A stretch of DNA of 64,000 nt, from positions 62,781,864 through 62,845,863 of the forward strand of contig NC_052353.1 in the NCBI RefSeq assembly GCF_009727055.1. Reading direction: 5' to 3'. This document shows, one piece after another, positions 20,942-33,194 of this stretch (position 1 is its first letter; every line of letters begins with the position of its first letter). This DNA is from Benincasa hispida. Its lineage: Eukaryota; Streptophyta; Magnoliopsida; Cucurbitales; Cucurbitaceae. The position numbers and the translations under genes were made by a program. Under the pieces are notes generated by a model that was not told where the DNA came from, searched no databases, and was given only the letters and a program-made list of their open reading frames with translations.

Positions 20942-23908
20942 TGATCCAACAACCACATTTGGTATATATATGACATATATTCATCAATCAAATAAACAAT
21001 ATACACACATTGACAAACTTATATATCAACAACAAACCACCAATATTTCTTTATAAAAACTTAACTTCTTTAACATTGTCAATATATACAACCTAAGGAA
21101 CATAATTCTATAAGTCAACCCATATGGACACTTCCAAAATAATATAAGGAACATAATTCTAACAATCAACCCAATATGAACAGTTTCAAAAATTATATTC
21201 CCAATCTACATCAGTATATAATTCAATTAACTTGAAAATGATCATGTTTTTAAAATAATATACCTTTGCCTGGAGTTCCTTTCAAGTATCTCAGGATTTT
21301 GTACACTGCAAATTCTATATTTGGACGTATATGAGATAAGTATATCAATCTACCTACAAGTCTTTGGTATCTGTCTTTGTCCTTTACTTCTTTTAGACTT
21401 GCACCTTGTAATTTCAGATTCAATTTGATAAGAGTGTCTGCTATCCGACAACCAAGTAAAGCTTTCTCAAAGTAAGTCAATAACATATTTCCTTTGATAA
21501 ACAAAAATTCCTTTCTTAGATCTTGCAACATCCCTAAAAATATTTTAAGGTTCCCAAGTCTTTGATTTATTCGAAACTCAATTGCAAGCTTGTTCTTAAT
21601 ATCAACAAAACCTTCTGCATCATTTCTTGTGAGAATAATGTCATCAACATAGACAATTAAAATAACTATTTTATTATTCTCATAGTATTTATAGAAGATT
21701 GTATGGTCTGCTTGACTTTGCTGGTATCCTAACTAGTAGCTTTTTTTCCACAGTATTCCAACTAAACTCTTGGAGATTTGAGACCATATAATGATTTCTT
21801 TAATCTGCAAACTTTATTATTTCCAAATTCCATTTCAAATCCTGGTGGTAAACTCATAAACACCTCATTTTTTAAAACACCATTGAGAAAAACATTTTTA
21901 ACGTTTAATTGATGAAGAGATCAATCTAAGTTAGCTGCATGAGACGAAAGGATTCTGATGGAGTTGATCTTTGCAACTGAAGCAAAAGTCTTCTGATAAC
22001 CATTTCCATAGGTTTGAGCAAAACCTTTAGCTACTAATCTAACTTTGTACCTTCAACTCTACCATCAACGTTACACTTTACTGTGAACACTCATTTGCAC
22101 CCCACAGTCTTCTTATCCTTTGGCAAGTTTGTTATTTCCCAAGTACCACTTTGTCTTAAAGCATTCATTTCCTCCATGACTACCACTTTCCAATTTGGAT
22201 AATCTAAGGCTTCTTGTATATTTCTTGGAACAAATTTGTCTATCCTAGATGTGAAGACTATATGACTATTTGACAATTTCAATATGAGATGTAGCTTGCA
22301 ATGAGGTATTTAGTACAAGTCCTAGTACCTTTTCTAATAGCAATAGGAATATCAAGATCAAAGATAATAGGTAAGGTATTTTGAACATTCGAAATTGGAG
22401 AAAAAGAATTAACAGACCTTTCACCATTAGGAATTGACAAGGAATTTCCAGCATCATTTATCGGAATTTCAAATTGGTTTTGTGTAGAATCAACTCTCTG
22501 ATCTTCGTTCCTTTGATTGACTGCTCTTCTACTATAAAACTTTAACTCAAGAATTTGATATGTAGAGTCAGTTTGTAGTATTTCTTCCCTTGAATGAGAC
22601 ATTTCTATACTTGACATTAAAGGACTTGGTACAGACATGCCAAGGTGACTAACATAAGGAAATGATTCAATATATCTAAAAAATTATCTTCTAAATTTGA
22701 CTTCTCCCCCTGAAGAGAATTTTCATTAAATATGGTTGTTCTAAAAAAGACACATCCATACTCACATAAATATTTTTGTCTGAGGATCAAAACATTTATA
22801 ACCCTTTTGATTTGAAGCATAACCCCAAAAAAATACATTTTGTAGCTCTATGATCAAGTTTTGATAAAAAATAACTAGATATGTAAACATGTGCAATGCA
22901 ACCAAAAGTATTCATAGGTAAATCAAAATATATGTGACAAGTTGGAAAAAAGTTTTAACACATTATTCAAGAGGGGTTCAAAAATTCAAGACTTTACTAG
23001 GCGTTCTATTTATAAAAAAGGTAGTTGTGAGTACAACTTCTCTCCATAAATACTTAAGAACATGCATAGAAAACATTATGACACGTGCAACTTCAAGTAA
23101 ATGTCTATTTTTCCGTTCAAAAATTCCATGTTGAGGGGTATCATGACATGTAGACTGATTCTTTTATCTTTTAAAAAATCACTCTGCATTGAAGTATTCA
23201 GTTCCATTATCAGAGTGTAAAATGTTGATTTTGGTTTGAAATTGAGTTACAATCATATTAAAAAAGTGTTTAAGAAGAATTTTCACCTAAAATCTATTTG
23301 TCATTAAATAGACCCAAGACAGACGTGTGCGATCATCAATAAGAATAACAAACCACTTTTTACCACTATGAGTCAAAATTTTAGAAGAACCCCAAACATC
23401 ACTATGAATGAGATAAAATGGTTTGGAGACCTTGTATGGTTTTAGAAAATATGTGGATCGATGATTTTTTGCAAAAATGCAACTTTCACATTGAAGAGAA
23501 GAACAATCCATATTCTTGAATAATTTTGGAAACAGATGTTTAAGATAGTGAAATTTGGGTTATCCTAATCTATGATGCCAAAGCATAATTTGTCCATGAC
23601 CAGAAAGAGAACCGGTACCATTGAGACACTAAGTTATTTTATTACAAAAAAAATCTCGATCAAAGTAGTAGAGATCATTAAGCATCCTAATGCTCCTAAT
23701 TTGTTGTCCCGACTCTTGATGCTGAAAGGTATAATGAGAATCAAAGAAGATATCATGATAATTAGAATCTCGAGAAAGTTTATTAGAAAATAATAGGTTA
23801 CATGCTAGGTAAGGAACCTAGAGAACAAATGATAACACCATAAAAGTGCTATAATTCTTAGCTTAATCTACCCTTGTTCGTGAATTTTTATGCGTTTATT
23901 GTCATATT

Positions 23909-24150
23909 TGTTGGGTTTTATGTCCTAAAACTCGTTGTATGTAAACAATGGAACTTATTTTGAACATTCAATAAAGATGTTATTGAATATATCTATTGCT
24001 TGAATAGAAATCCAATAAACTTGAAAGTCCCTTGACTATTGGATGAGTCCTTGAACTTTATGTGGAGACATAAAGGTGGATCAGGTTTATGGATCCTGGT
24101 TTCTTCCCCTGTGCATTGGTACCTTCCAACAATATTTTGTAGGTAATAAT
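23909..24150 (+). repeat. fragment of a TGTTGGGTTTTATGTCC-type LTR
   Basis: The sequence from TGTTGGGTTTTATGTCC onward matches the start of the longer LTR at 30495, including CTTTATGTGGAGACATAA and GTGGATCAGGTT. Only the first 240 bp or so is present. Confidence 0.6.
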
Positions 24151-25394
24151 CATCCAAGGGGTAAATTGGTCATATAGAGCAAAAATGAACAAAAAAAAGA
24201 GCTTATTAGAATTAATCATAAAAAGAAGAGAAATTTATAAAATTTCCATAAGACAGCAGCATTGCAACCCTCTGGAGAGCATAGCTCTACTCTGAAGGAT
24301 AGTAGCAACCATGCTCTGAAGTTTCGCAATGCCCTTCTTATGCACAACTCTTATGCTTGAAGACAGTAGCTACAATTCAATAGCGTTGCAACGCTACGAA
24401 TATTGATAGAAAGATGAAGTTTACGCGCATCCTGCCTAATTCAGTGTAGTGTCACAACGAGCCTTTATGCTCAAGGTCTATGCTTCGATAGTAGTGTTGC
24501 AATGTTGTGTCAAGTATCGTAAAACTCTCCCTCGATTATAAAAAGAAAAATTCAGTTTTTCAGCAGAGAAGAGGACATTTAACTCGATTTTCACCCAAAT
24601 TTCCAAATCTCTGTCTTAGTTCTTCATCTTTTTCTCTCTTTCATTCATTTTACTTGTAATTTCTTGAAGATTCTTGTAAAAATGCAAGGCTAAGATTAGT
24701 CTTTCTAGTCTAAGTTTGGATTGAATCCTAATTTTCTTCGTTATGAGACTTTGATTTTCTGAATTTTTTGATGAATGCTTGCTATAATTTCATTCTTGAA
24801 TGGTAATTCAATTTCTATGAATTGACTTCTAGAGTTTTTGGCCAATTCTCTTTAATTTGATTTTTTATTACAATTGTGCATTTATGTATATTTAATCTCA
24901 AAGAGCAAGATTTAAGCATGCTTGTGTGTAAATTAGGTTATTTAGGACAATCTTTTTACAGCATTGCATGATAAGTAGATTTCAAGAACCATTGAATTAA
25001 TAACCTAGGTTTTCCGACTTATTAATTCAACTTAGCTAAATTTCCTTTACGTAATGCGGTTACTTGATTGATATGGACGCTATCGTACCAAATTAATTGA
25101 AGCATCTAACATTCATTAAGAAATTAATCATAAAATTAAGAAATGCATTTCTAGTCTTTTTGTGTGCATGAGCTAAGATAATAATTAGCAAGCATTACAT
25201 ACATTTAAAGGCAATGAACAACCAAGAAAATAGAGAGGATTCCTAAAACATAAACTAGATTCTTTTAAATCGAGTTAATTTCTTTTCAATTTCGCTTTTA
25301 AATTCATGCAGTTGAATTTGATTTTGTGTGCGTGTATTTCTTGTCATGTATGACCCATTCTTTTGGAGGTCTTAGACTTCAAATTTTGCAAACA
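24151..25394 (+). repeat. 5' LTR/leader remainder of gypsy-1
   Basis: Non-coding DNA with GCGTTGCAACGCTACGA-type motifs (24390-24420), T/C-rich leader-like sequence (24580-24680) and AT-rich sequence. It fits the transcribed part of an Athila-like LTR and leader. No gene is seen. Confidence 0.45.
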
Positions 25395-25758
25395 TTAACA
25401 GGGAAGAACAGAGGCTCTAACAAGAGTGGAGAAGAAGACAAGGAGAAGGTGAGCTTGAAACCAAACCAATCCATCAAGAAGATTCAGAAAAAGAAGAAGA
25501 CTTAGAAGATTTTCATACTGAAGAAGATATGGGAGAAGTAAGAGAAAAGACTGTGAGGGAGCTTGCTGAGCCCTCACTATGCTTAGTGAGGGCTTGTAGG
25601 CAATAACAAGTCCTAGCCAAAAAATTGGTATTGTTGCCTGGGAATCTTAGCAACTATTTTAACCAACTTTTTAATTCGATTTTGTGTGTGTGTATTTCTT
25701 GTCATGTATGATCCATTTTTTTGGAGGTCTTAGACTTCAAATTTCTGCAAACATTAAC
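25395..25758 (+). repeat. duplicated gag start and primer-site region of gypsy-1
   Basis: 25402-25575 (CTCTAACAAGAG..) duplicates 29020-29175, the true gag start. Between them lie the primer-site-like TTGGTATTGTTGCCTGGGA and a second copy of the TTTCTTGTCATGTATGA leader (25330 and 25693). The leader and gag start have therefore been tandemly duplicated in this element. Confidence 0.65.
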
Positions 25759-26161
25759 TGTGAAGCCCGAATTTCCATTTTCCCTACTTAAGTAGGAAAT
25801 AAAAGGGATTAACTAAGTATAAGTTAAATCCTATATTAAAGAGTAGGAAAATTCTAAGTGTTTAAATAAGATTGTTTAGTAGCTTTGAGATAAGTCTTAA
25901 CTAGTAAAATTTGGTTAAGTATGAATCCAAAAAGAACTATGCGTTGGAGGCTAGGAAAAATAACTAAGTATTAGACAATGCGTTGACCTTATGCTAAGCG
26001 TTGGTGTTGTGCCATGCATTGGCCATTAGAATTTGAGAGGATATTTGGGTTTTGAAAGAGTCTGAAGTATGGCCAAGAGGAAAGGCTATGCAGGGACAAG
26101 CATGCGTCAGCCTAGGTTTGAGAGGTTAGTAGAGCATATGGTACCCTCAAGTTGTGCGGAC

Positions 26162-26460
26162 ATAGGTGCAAGGCACTGGAGATGCGTGCGTGGGTTGATC
26201 GTGTATGCGGCGATGGTATGCGATGGTATGNATAGGTGCAAGGCACTGGAGATGCGTGCGTGGGTTGATCGTGTATGCGGCGATGGTATGCGATGGTATG
26301 CTGATGCTACGCGATGGTATCCAGCGATGCCACACGATGGTATGTGGCGATGCTACACGATGGATGCGACGATGCTACGTGATGGATGCGGCGATGCTAC
26401 ACGATGGTATGCAACAACACTATGCGATGGTGCTATGCGGCAGCCTTGTTAAAGGATGAG
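26162..26460. repeat. GCGATGCTACACGATGG minisatellite inside the solo LTR, with an N-joined duplication
   Basis: Short degenerate repeats of GCGATG(G)TATG and GATGCTACACGATGG. 26162-26230 and 26232-26300 read as identical 69-bp copies around N at 26231, a likely assembly overlap. Confidence 0.75.
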
Positions 26461-28217
26461 CTAGGCGATGAAACAAGCTATGGTGGATGCATGGTGATTT
26501 TCCTTGCATTGATAAGGCTTGCAGTAATAAGGTTTATGAGGTTGGTTGCGTTGGTCATAAGGGATGCGTTAGCAAGAGCCTAGGCGATGGTGAGCTATAC
26601 CATGAGTGTTGAGTGTAGAACCAAGTCGACCCAAAGGTTGTTATGTGCGATAGGATAGGAGTCCTGTCTTGGAAGGAAGGTCAGAACCTGTGGAGAGGCT
26701 ATGATGATTGAAGGCTCTCACTCATTTCTTATCTGACTTTGAAAAAAGAAAGAAAAAAAGCTCGGATATATGCATAATTTAATGCATCTGAGAGCTACCT
26801 TGTTCTCAGTTACTCATAAAATGGCACTCAGTTCATATCTTTAAGACCTAGAACTTCAGAACGTCAGTTAGTGATTGCACCCGCTCAATTAACAGCAGCT
26901 TTTCTTCACACTGTCTATGGTCAAAAATGGTTTTCAAAAAATGGGTGATCAAAAGATCGAATCACTATGCGTATCTTGGTGGTGATGTGCTATGTGCCGA
27001 GGACATCCGAGGCATGTGGGTGCATAGGACAAGGCTAATAATATGCATTGAAAGGGTGTTGGTCATTATCCTTGAGCGCATAACGCAAAGGTAAGCCATG
27101 CAGAAATGAAGGATATGCGGCCAAAGATGAGCCTTACGAGCATCTAGCATATGTGACCAAGTTGCGTCAATTAGATGTACAAGGTAAGATTGAATGGGCG
27201 CATGCGCCAATTGGTGGTGTTCGGACATACGTATGTTGCGGCAATTGGATGGGTGTATGTGTGGTAGATGAACGCATATGAAGTTAGAAGGACACATATG
27301 AGGGATGCACGCATATGAAGTTGATGGACGCATTCAAGGTCGTCATCTAAACATGTGGCTTGTTAGGAAGAAGTCTTAAACCTTAAGCAAATGAGGTGGA
27401 CACACAAGAAGACATGAAATTTAAGCATTTTGTGTTGGCTAAGAAAGAGGAAGACACTTTAGATTGCAGTAATAGTGTAGGGAAAGGACACTTGGACATG
27501 CGGCCAAGTAGGAGGTGTCGGCCTTTGAGAGATTTTGGATGCCTATAAATAGAGCCAAGGACTTCTCTTCAGATCATAATTCAAAGGACATTAAGAAGAG
27601 TGGGAAAGCTGATTGTGAGGAAACTTTGCGTTGATAGTAAATCTATGCATTGGTCATAAAGCTTCAAGAGAAGACACAGTTGGACAGTGAAGTCTAGAAA
27701 TAGCATCCCTTTGAGATGAGAAGTTCTCCCAGAATACTCGTGCGTTTGGAGTGATTCTAAATCCACCTGAAAGTTATGAGAGTCTAGTTTTCAGGGTAGG
27801 GCTGCCGGAGAAGAAACTCTAAGGAATCGGGCTGGAGAATGAGAAAAAGACAGAAGGGTCAAACTGTCGGGTAAGCTTGGGCCAGTCTTGATGTTTTGAA
27901 GATTCCGGCCAAACCACGAGGATTTCTAAGCTGATGTTTTGAAGTAAGCTTCTAGAGACATTTTAGAGCATATTTTTAGAAGGAAGTAGCTCAAGATAAA
28001 GCTTAGAACTATGAGTAATCTAAACTTTAATTTGAATATGGAATTTAGGATTCAAAAGAGGAGCCCGGGAAGATCAAGGAACTTCTAAGAGAAAGTTTCC
28101 TATCCTTACCAAGGTGAGTGGTATTTTCCTTTACTTCTTAAGCATATCTTTTAGAGTAAATTGTATATGCTTATGTTATGAATGAGTATCTAGCATGAAA
28201 ATGAGATCATGTGATTA

Positions 28218-28385
28218 GGATGGTCAAGGGGTCAATAGATCTAGTTCTTGAGCCCAAAAGCAAAACATCACGGGATGGTCAGGGGACCGAGAGGTCTAGT
28301 TCCTAAGCTTGTGGGAGGATCCTCATATGGGATGGTCAGAGGGCCAATGGGCCTAGTTTCTGAGCCCATGAGCAGGGAGCTATGT
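28218..28385. repeat. three 55-56 bp tandem units in the solo LTR
   Basis: GGATGGTCA at 28218, 28273 and 28329, each followed by AGGGG..(C/T)CTAGTT..GAGCCC-type sequence. Two diverged copies of TATCTAC(C/T)(A/G)TG near 28450 and 28510 follow. Confidence 0.7.
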
Positions 28386-29010
28386 TCACATAGGAGACAT
28401 TGGGAACAAAAGGGAACGCAAAAGTGTAAGCGTTTATGTTTAGAAACAGTTAACTATCTACCATGTGTGTAGGTAAGCAACAAACTCATTCTAAATAGTT
28501 ATCAGTTTAGCTATCTACTGTGCATGTAGATAGAAATTGAGATCAGACTCATTCAAAATGGAGGTTTGAGTACTAACCTCGTATTTATGATATGCTTGTT
28601 ATCTATGAGTTGAATTAAACTCTAGAAGTTGCTTACCACTCACTCAGCTTTGTGAAGCTCATTCTTTTTTTTTTTCTTCATGTTTTTCTTCCCAGGTAGC
28701 GAAAGGTGAGGAGTTCCAGGGTGCTGCTAAGGTCAAGGTCTGCCACATGCCACAGTCGCACTTCTAGAGGGTTTTAAGAGTGGTTTTTGTGAACTTTGTA
28801 GTTAAGTCTTGGTGTTGTATAAACTTTACATTGTTGTGAAATAAAATGGGCCTACTTATTCAATTGTTTTTTTATCTCCTTGACTTAAAGTTTACCGAGA
28901 GTAAAGGGGTTCAGATGGATTGTAGGTATCACAAAAGGGTAGTATCTGCAGTCCTTCACGCCTCTCCTCGGGTTCAGGAGTGTGGGCTCGGGATGGGGTG
29001 TGACATTAAC

Positions 29011-30470
29011 GAACGGAGACTCTAACAAGAGTTGAGAAGAAGACAAGGAGAAGGTGGGCTTGAAACCAAACCGATCCATCAAGAAGATTTGGAAAAAGAA
29101 GAAGACTTAAAGGATTTGCATACCGAAGAAGATATGAGAAAAGTAAGAGAAAAAACTGTAAGGGAACTTGCTGAGCCTGACATGACACAAAAACCACTAT
29201 GCATAGTATACCTTCCCACCCTTGTGCATTTTGAGTTGAAACTAGGGCATATCCATCTTTTAACTTAATTCAGTGGTCGAGCTGGAGAAGATCCCCATAA
29301 ACATTTGAAGGATTTCCATGTAGTATGTACTGGAATAAGACCCTACAGAGTAACAGAAGAACAGTTGAATCTTAGAGCATTCCCATTTTCTTTGGAGGAG
29401 GATGTCAAAGATTGGTTCTACTACCAACCATCTGAATCAATCACTACATGGGATTACCTTCAAAAGCTTTTCTTAGCTAAGTACTTTCCCTCTTCTAAGG
29501 AAAATAGCATAAGGAAAGAAATTTATAGGATGACGCAGGGCATTGAAGAGACATATATCTACACAGAGAGATTTAAGCAATTATGGGCTCGATTTCCTCA
29601 TCAACAGATTTCAGATCCATTGCTTATCCAGTACTTTTTGTTCTAGACTTCTCAAATGACCAGAGCTCTATTGATGCCGTAGCTAGAGGAGCCCTAGCTA
29701 ATAAACTACCTTTTGAAGCCAAAGAATTGATCTTAAGAATGGTAGAAAATTCTCAACAGTTTAATAAGAAATCAAAAAAATTGAAAAATTGGATTTATGT
29801 CCAGTTGATCACACCTACCAAGAAAAAGTATTTTGTTTTTGTTCGACCTGTAATCATATATGAACTAGCCGACGGTATAAATTTAGTAACACTTTTCCCA
29901 CAGGATCTATTGCAAGAAAGGGATAATCTAGAGCTTAGAGTTGTCAATTATATCCTTTATGGAATGTTTGACTAAAATTCTCAACAGTTTACTACAAGAG
30001 CAAATGGAATCACCTCATCCGACTTACTTGAGGTAAAAAAATTATGTTATCAAATTTATAACCTTACTATTCTTGAGACATAGATGACCTAAGCTCATTT
30101 GAAGACCCAAAACCCTGCGGAGGAAGTCAACTATATTGGAGGGAAAAGGTGTGATCCCTACAAAAGCACTTACAATCCCAGATGGCGAGGCTATCTTAAC
30201 TTCAATTGGAGAAGTCAAGGAGACCACCAAGGGAGTACATCAAATAGCTCTGGTTCACCATTGGAGGATGTGGTGAAAACTTTGACCAACAATATGCTAT
30301 CATTTCAAAAGAAAGTGAGTACCTTCCAACAAGAGATAAAAAAAGATGTAAGATGGGAATCTTCTATTCCAAAAAGAGATAAGACAAGGTATGCAACATT
30401 GAGCCAATCAAATTACCCAATTGGCCACCATGGTGAACAAGCTTGATATTCAATGTGGTAAGCTCCCAGC
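29011..30470 (+). pseudogene. gypsy-1 gag (retrotransposon gag domain), frameshifted
   Basis: An N-terminal acidic segment (29032-29268) precedes the gag core at 29305-29646, with LNLRAFPFSLEEDVKDWFYY, WDYLQKLFLAKYFPSS and [16 protein letters not shown] as landmarks. A frame change near 29640 leads into [20 protein letters not shown]. Plastid-like DNA follows at 29764. The C-terminal part resumes at 29992 and runs to about 30470 with in-frame stops. No zinc knuckle is seen. The capsid-type protein is not producible as read. Confidence 0.8.
29764..29973 (+). other. rpoC2: probable chloroplast rpoC2 fragment (NUPT) inside gag
   Basis: About 60 codons read [35 protein letters not shown] and [10 protein letters not shown], which is recognisably the plastid RNA polymerase beta'' subunit and unlike any gag. 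The piece is bracketed by an 18-bp direct repeat of gag sequence, AAAATTCTCAACAGTTTA (29746-29763 and 29974-29991). Identity rests on recognition of the protein. The reading frame is intact to the last codons before the repeat, so the transfer may be recent. Confidence 0.8.
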
Positions 30471-30494
30471 TCAATTCGAATCTCACATGAAGAA

Positions 30495-32330
30495 TGTTTG
30501 GTTTTATGTCCTAAAACTCACAGTTTGTGAAATGATAAACATTTCTATAATCAATATATTTATTATTGATTTCATAAATTGTATGAAAGTCTAAATCCAA
30601 TAAATTAAGACTCATGACTATTATATGAGTATTTGAACTTTATGTGGAGACATAAGAGTGGATCAGGTTCGAGTAAATAATCAAAATGATTTATGGTACA
30701 TGAATAAGATTGGGGTACCTTATTCTGGTAATACCATTGGATGCGGCCTACTTTGTAGTTGTTACAAAGAATTGTAAAGTGCTACATACAATGTGATCCT
30801 AATTCGTACATGTTATGACATGAGGAGTGGGGGTGTCCTATGCAATGAGTTTGCATAAGATCAGGAACAAGAAATAAGTCACTCTTGTTTATAATGCTGT
30901 TTACTGTATAAGACTGACTATTTCACCTAGATGACCTAGATAACTCGATCTTAATTCTGATCTAACTATGAACTTCTGTTTATTCGAGATTGCCCTTAGA
31001 TTTGCATAGGTGAGGGTTGGCTCAACAGCGCCTGCTCAATAAGACTCCCATTTCAGGGGTAAGACCGAATAGATAGCTGGGGACATAGAGTGCAAGACGG
31101 AGTTCACACCTACCCAATTTAGGAATAGGAGAAAGGTTGTTCTCTCAAGTACTGAATCTAGGTCTTGAACAAGGAGCCCCCGCCCTCTCACTGGGCTGAG
31201 AGAGTTTGGTTTAGTGATTGGATCACAAACTAGTTTTTCATTAAAGAATCAGTAGGGACTTAAGGAATAAGAAGTAATCTCGAGGGTAAAACAGATATTT
31301 GACCCATCCGTTATTACGAACAATCTGTGAAGGGTCGACTTGCTGATTAAGGTTAAATCATGTGGACATAGAATATCTACCGTGAGGGGAGTGCAACTAT
31401 GAGCTTTAGTGGAATGACCCATTAGTTAACGAATGAGGATTAATCTGGTCTAATGACTTTAGCCAATTAATCTCGGATCGTTGGAGCCCATGATCTGTAG
31501 GTCTGTGAGGTCCTCTTACTAGCTCGTAATGAACTAGCTATAAAATAGCGTGATAAGTTAATTTGAAACGTTCAAATTAGAATTCAGGGAATTAGTAATT
31601 ATATGAGATATAATTACATGTTTAATTTGAGAATTAAACGAAATAGGAGAATTTATATATTTAAATGTGATTAAATATATAAAGATGAATATGTATTAAA
31701 ATTAATTTAATATTTGATATTGAATTAATTAAGTTTTATTTAATAATTAATTTGTGAAATTAATTAAGTTTTTTCAATTATAAAATCAAAATATATTTTA
31801 TAAACTCATTTTTGATTTTATGATAAAATTGGAAATTTAGAAAAGCAAAACACAAAATGGAAAAATTGGGTTTTCCATTATCCATCACCTAAGTAGCTCA
31901 CACAAATAACATCTTCTTTGCCTTGTCTTCTCCAAGCATGAGCTGCAACTCGTGCAACTCTCTCCTTTACATGTTGATCTGCAATATATTCAAGAGATTG
32001 AAGTGAAATTTGGGCATGCAATCTATAGAGAATTTTAGATAAAATTCGGTTTGAAGAAAGGGGTCACCAAGATTGCTGCTGTGAGTTTTTCTTCTTCATC
32101 CCTTGATTCAAGCTTGTTTTGAGTCCCACAACTCAATCTAGAGCACCAAGAGAATAGTGGGAAAGATCTTGAGGTGGTCTGCAACAAGATTCAGAGAAGA
32201 TAGCAGTTGGAGAAGGAGCTTTGAAGAAGTTCTACAAGAGGTATGTCTTGAAACTCACTTGTTTTCTGCAAGAGCATGCTTTATATTTGGCCAAAATTAG
32301 TGAACTGGAGTGCTTAGAGCCCTCAATCTT
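30495..32330 (+). repeat. copia-type LTR (TGTTTGGTTTTATGTCC..) inserted in gypsy-1
   Basis: It starts TGTTTGGTTTTATGTCCTAA at 30495, at the end of gag, and continues as non-coding DNA with AT-rich sequence (31560-31870) and a leader-like end. gypsy-1 sequence resumes at about 32335. No gag-pol lies inside, so it is probably a solo LTR. The right edge and target duplication could not be fixed. Confidence 0.55.
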
Positions 32331-32334
32331 TTAA

Positions 32335-33194
32335 CTCTTTGAAAGTTGAATTTATGAAATCTGAATCTGTCAATTTTATTTCTGAAAAAGAAATTAATGA
32401 ATTGTTTGGTTTTGATGAAAATAGACATAGACTCCAAGCACTTAAGCGACCTAAACAGATTAGTTCTAATTCTTTAGAAAAATCTCATTTGAATGTTTAC
32501 GTGCCTGTTGCTCCTTTCAGAAAGACTTTAGTCCTATAAAGAATGAAGAAAAAGGTAAATCTACCGAGAATCCTGAAATGGTGATTGCTAGCCCCCCTTG
32601 AAACAACCTTAAAGTAGTGGGTCAAGAAGGAAGAAGAAATGATTATTGCTCAAGCAATAATGGTCATTCCTAGTAATCTATTGTCAAACACGACGATCCA
32701 AGTATGTTCTGCCTACCCTGTAAAGTAGGTAAGAAGAAGCTGCAACATACTTTGATTGAAGTATAATGACTGCATCTCTATTTTATGAGCTTAGATTGTC
32801 ATATCTTTGTATCGCCGATATAGTGATTTAACTGGCCGACTGTAGTTTAACTAAACCGCTAGGAATTGTGCATGATGTTTCTATTAATGTCGATAACTTA
32901 GTTTTCCCAACTGACTTTTACGTATTTAATTATGACCAAAATGTCCACCCAACATGGAACTCTATTATTTTAGGTAGACCCTTCTCAAGAGCTGCTCTTG
33001 CAAAAATTAACGTAGGAGAAAGGTCCCTATCTATAGAATTTAATGAAACTTTTAAAATATTATTTGTCTTGGATGAAAATGTTTCCATTAACCTATTTTC
33101 TTATAGTGAATTACTATTACCTCAGGATAATGGAAAAGGAAGAGAAGTCGAGATGTATGGAAAGGAATACCTAATCAAATTCGATCCCAGATGA
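32335..33194 (+). pseudogene. gypsy-1 gag-protease linker and protease C-terminal part
   Basis: 32339-32539 encodes a linker-like peptide. 32827-33194 encodes the C-terminal half of a retropepsin region, with DVSINVDNLVFPTDFYVF and IILGRPFSRAALAKINV as family landmarks. The active-site D(S/T)G half is not found, and stops lie between the two parts. It ends at TGA 33192-33194 with no RT behind it. Confidence 0.7.

Larger units (their letters stand above)
19597..23829 (-). pseudogene. copia pol remnant: integrase, RT, RNase H
   Basis: Read on the minus strand from 23829: the end of the protease-integrase linker (VPYLACNLL near 23810); GAG-pre-integrase (MLWHHRLGYPN near 23580); the integrase core (23511-23287, with CESCIFAKNH and HSDVWG..LIDDRTRLSWVY); a post-integrase region (22838-22279); the RT N-terminus (22282-22091, QEALDYPNWKVVVMEEMNAL); RT with an intact YVDD codon run (about 21650); the RT C-terminus (21531-21250, IYLSHIRPNIEFAVYKILRY); and RNase H (20080-19681, IRVYCDNKVVIAITHN). 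The order IN-RT-RH is diagnostic for copia. Many stops and frameshifts make it non-functional. It is interrupted at about 20081-21199 by other repeats. Confidence 0.9.
25759..29005 (+). mobile_element. Tekay/Del-type solo LTR with TTAAC target duplication
   Basis: It starts TGTGAAGCCCGAATTTCC and ends GGGGTGTGACA, with TTAAC on both sides (25754-25758 and 29006-29010). The size (3.2 kb) and the end sequence (CTTCACGCCTCTCCTCGGG near 28957) fit long chromovirus LTRs. No internal region is present, so it is a solo LTR left by recombination. It sits inside the leader/gag start of gypsy-1. It contains short repeats (26160-26460, 28218-28385) and an N with a 69-bp duplication. Confidence 0.8.

Noticed and set aside
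26069..26583. Open frames of 60-127 codons rich in repeated WYADAT/GMRW-type residues
   Set aside because: They are translations of a minisatellite and an N-joined duplication inside a solo LTR.
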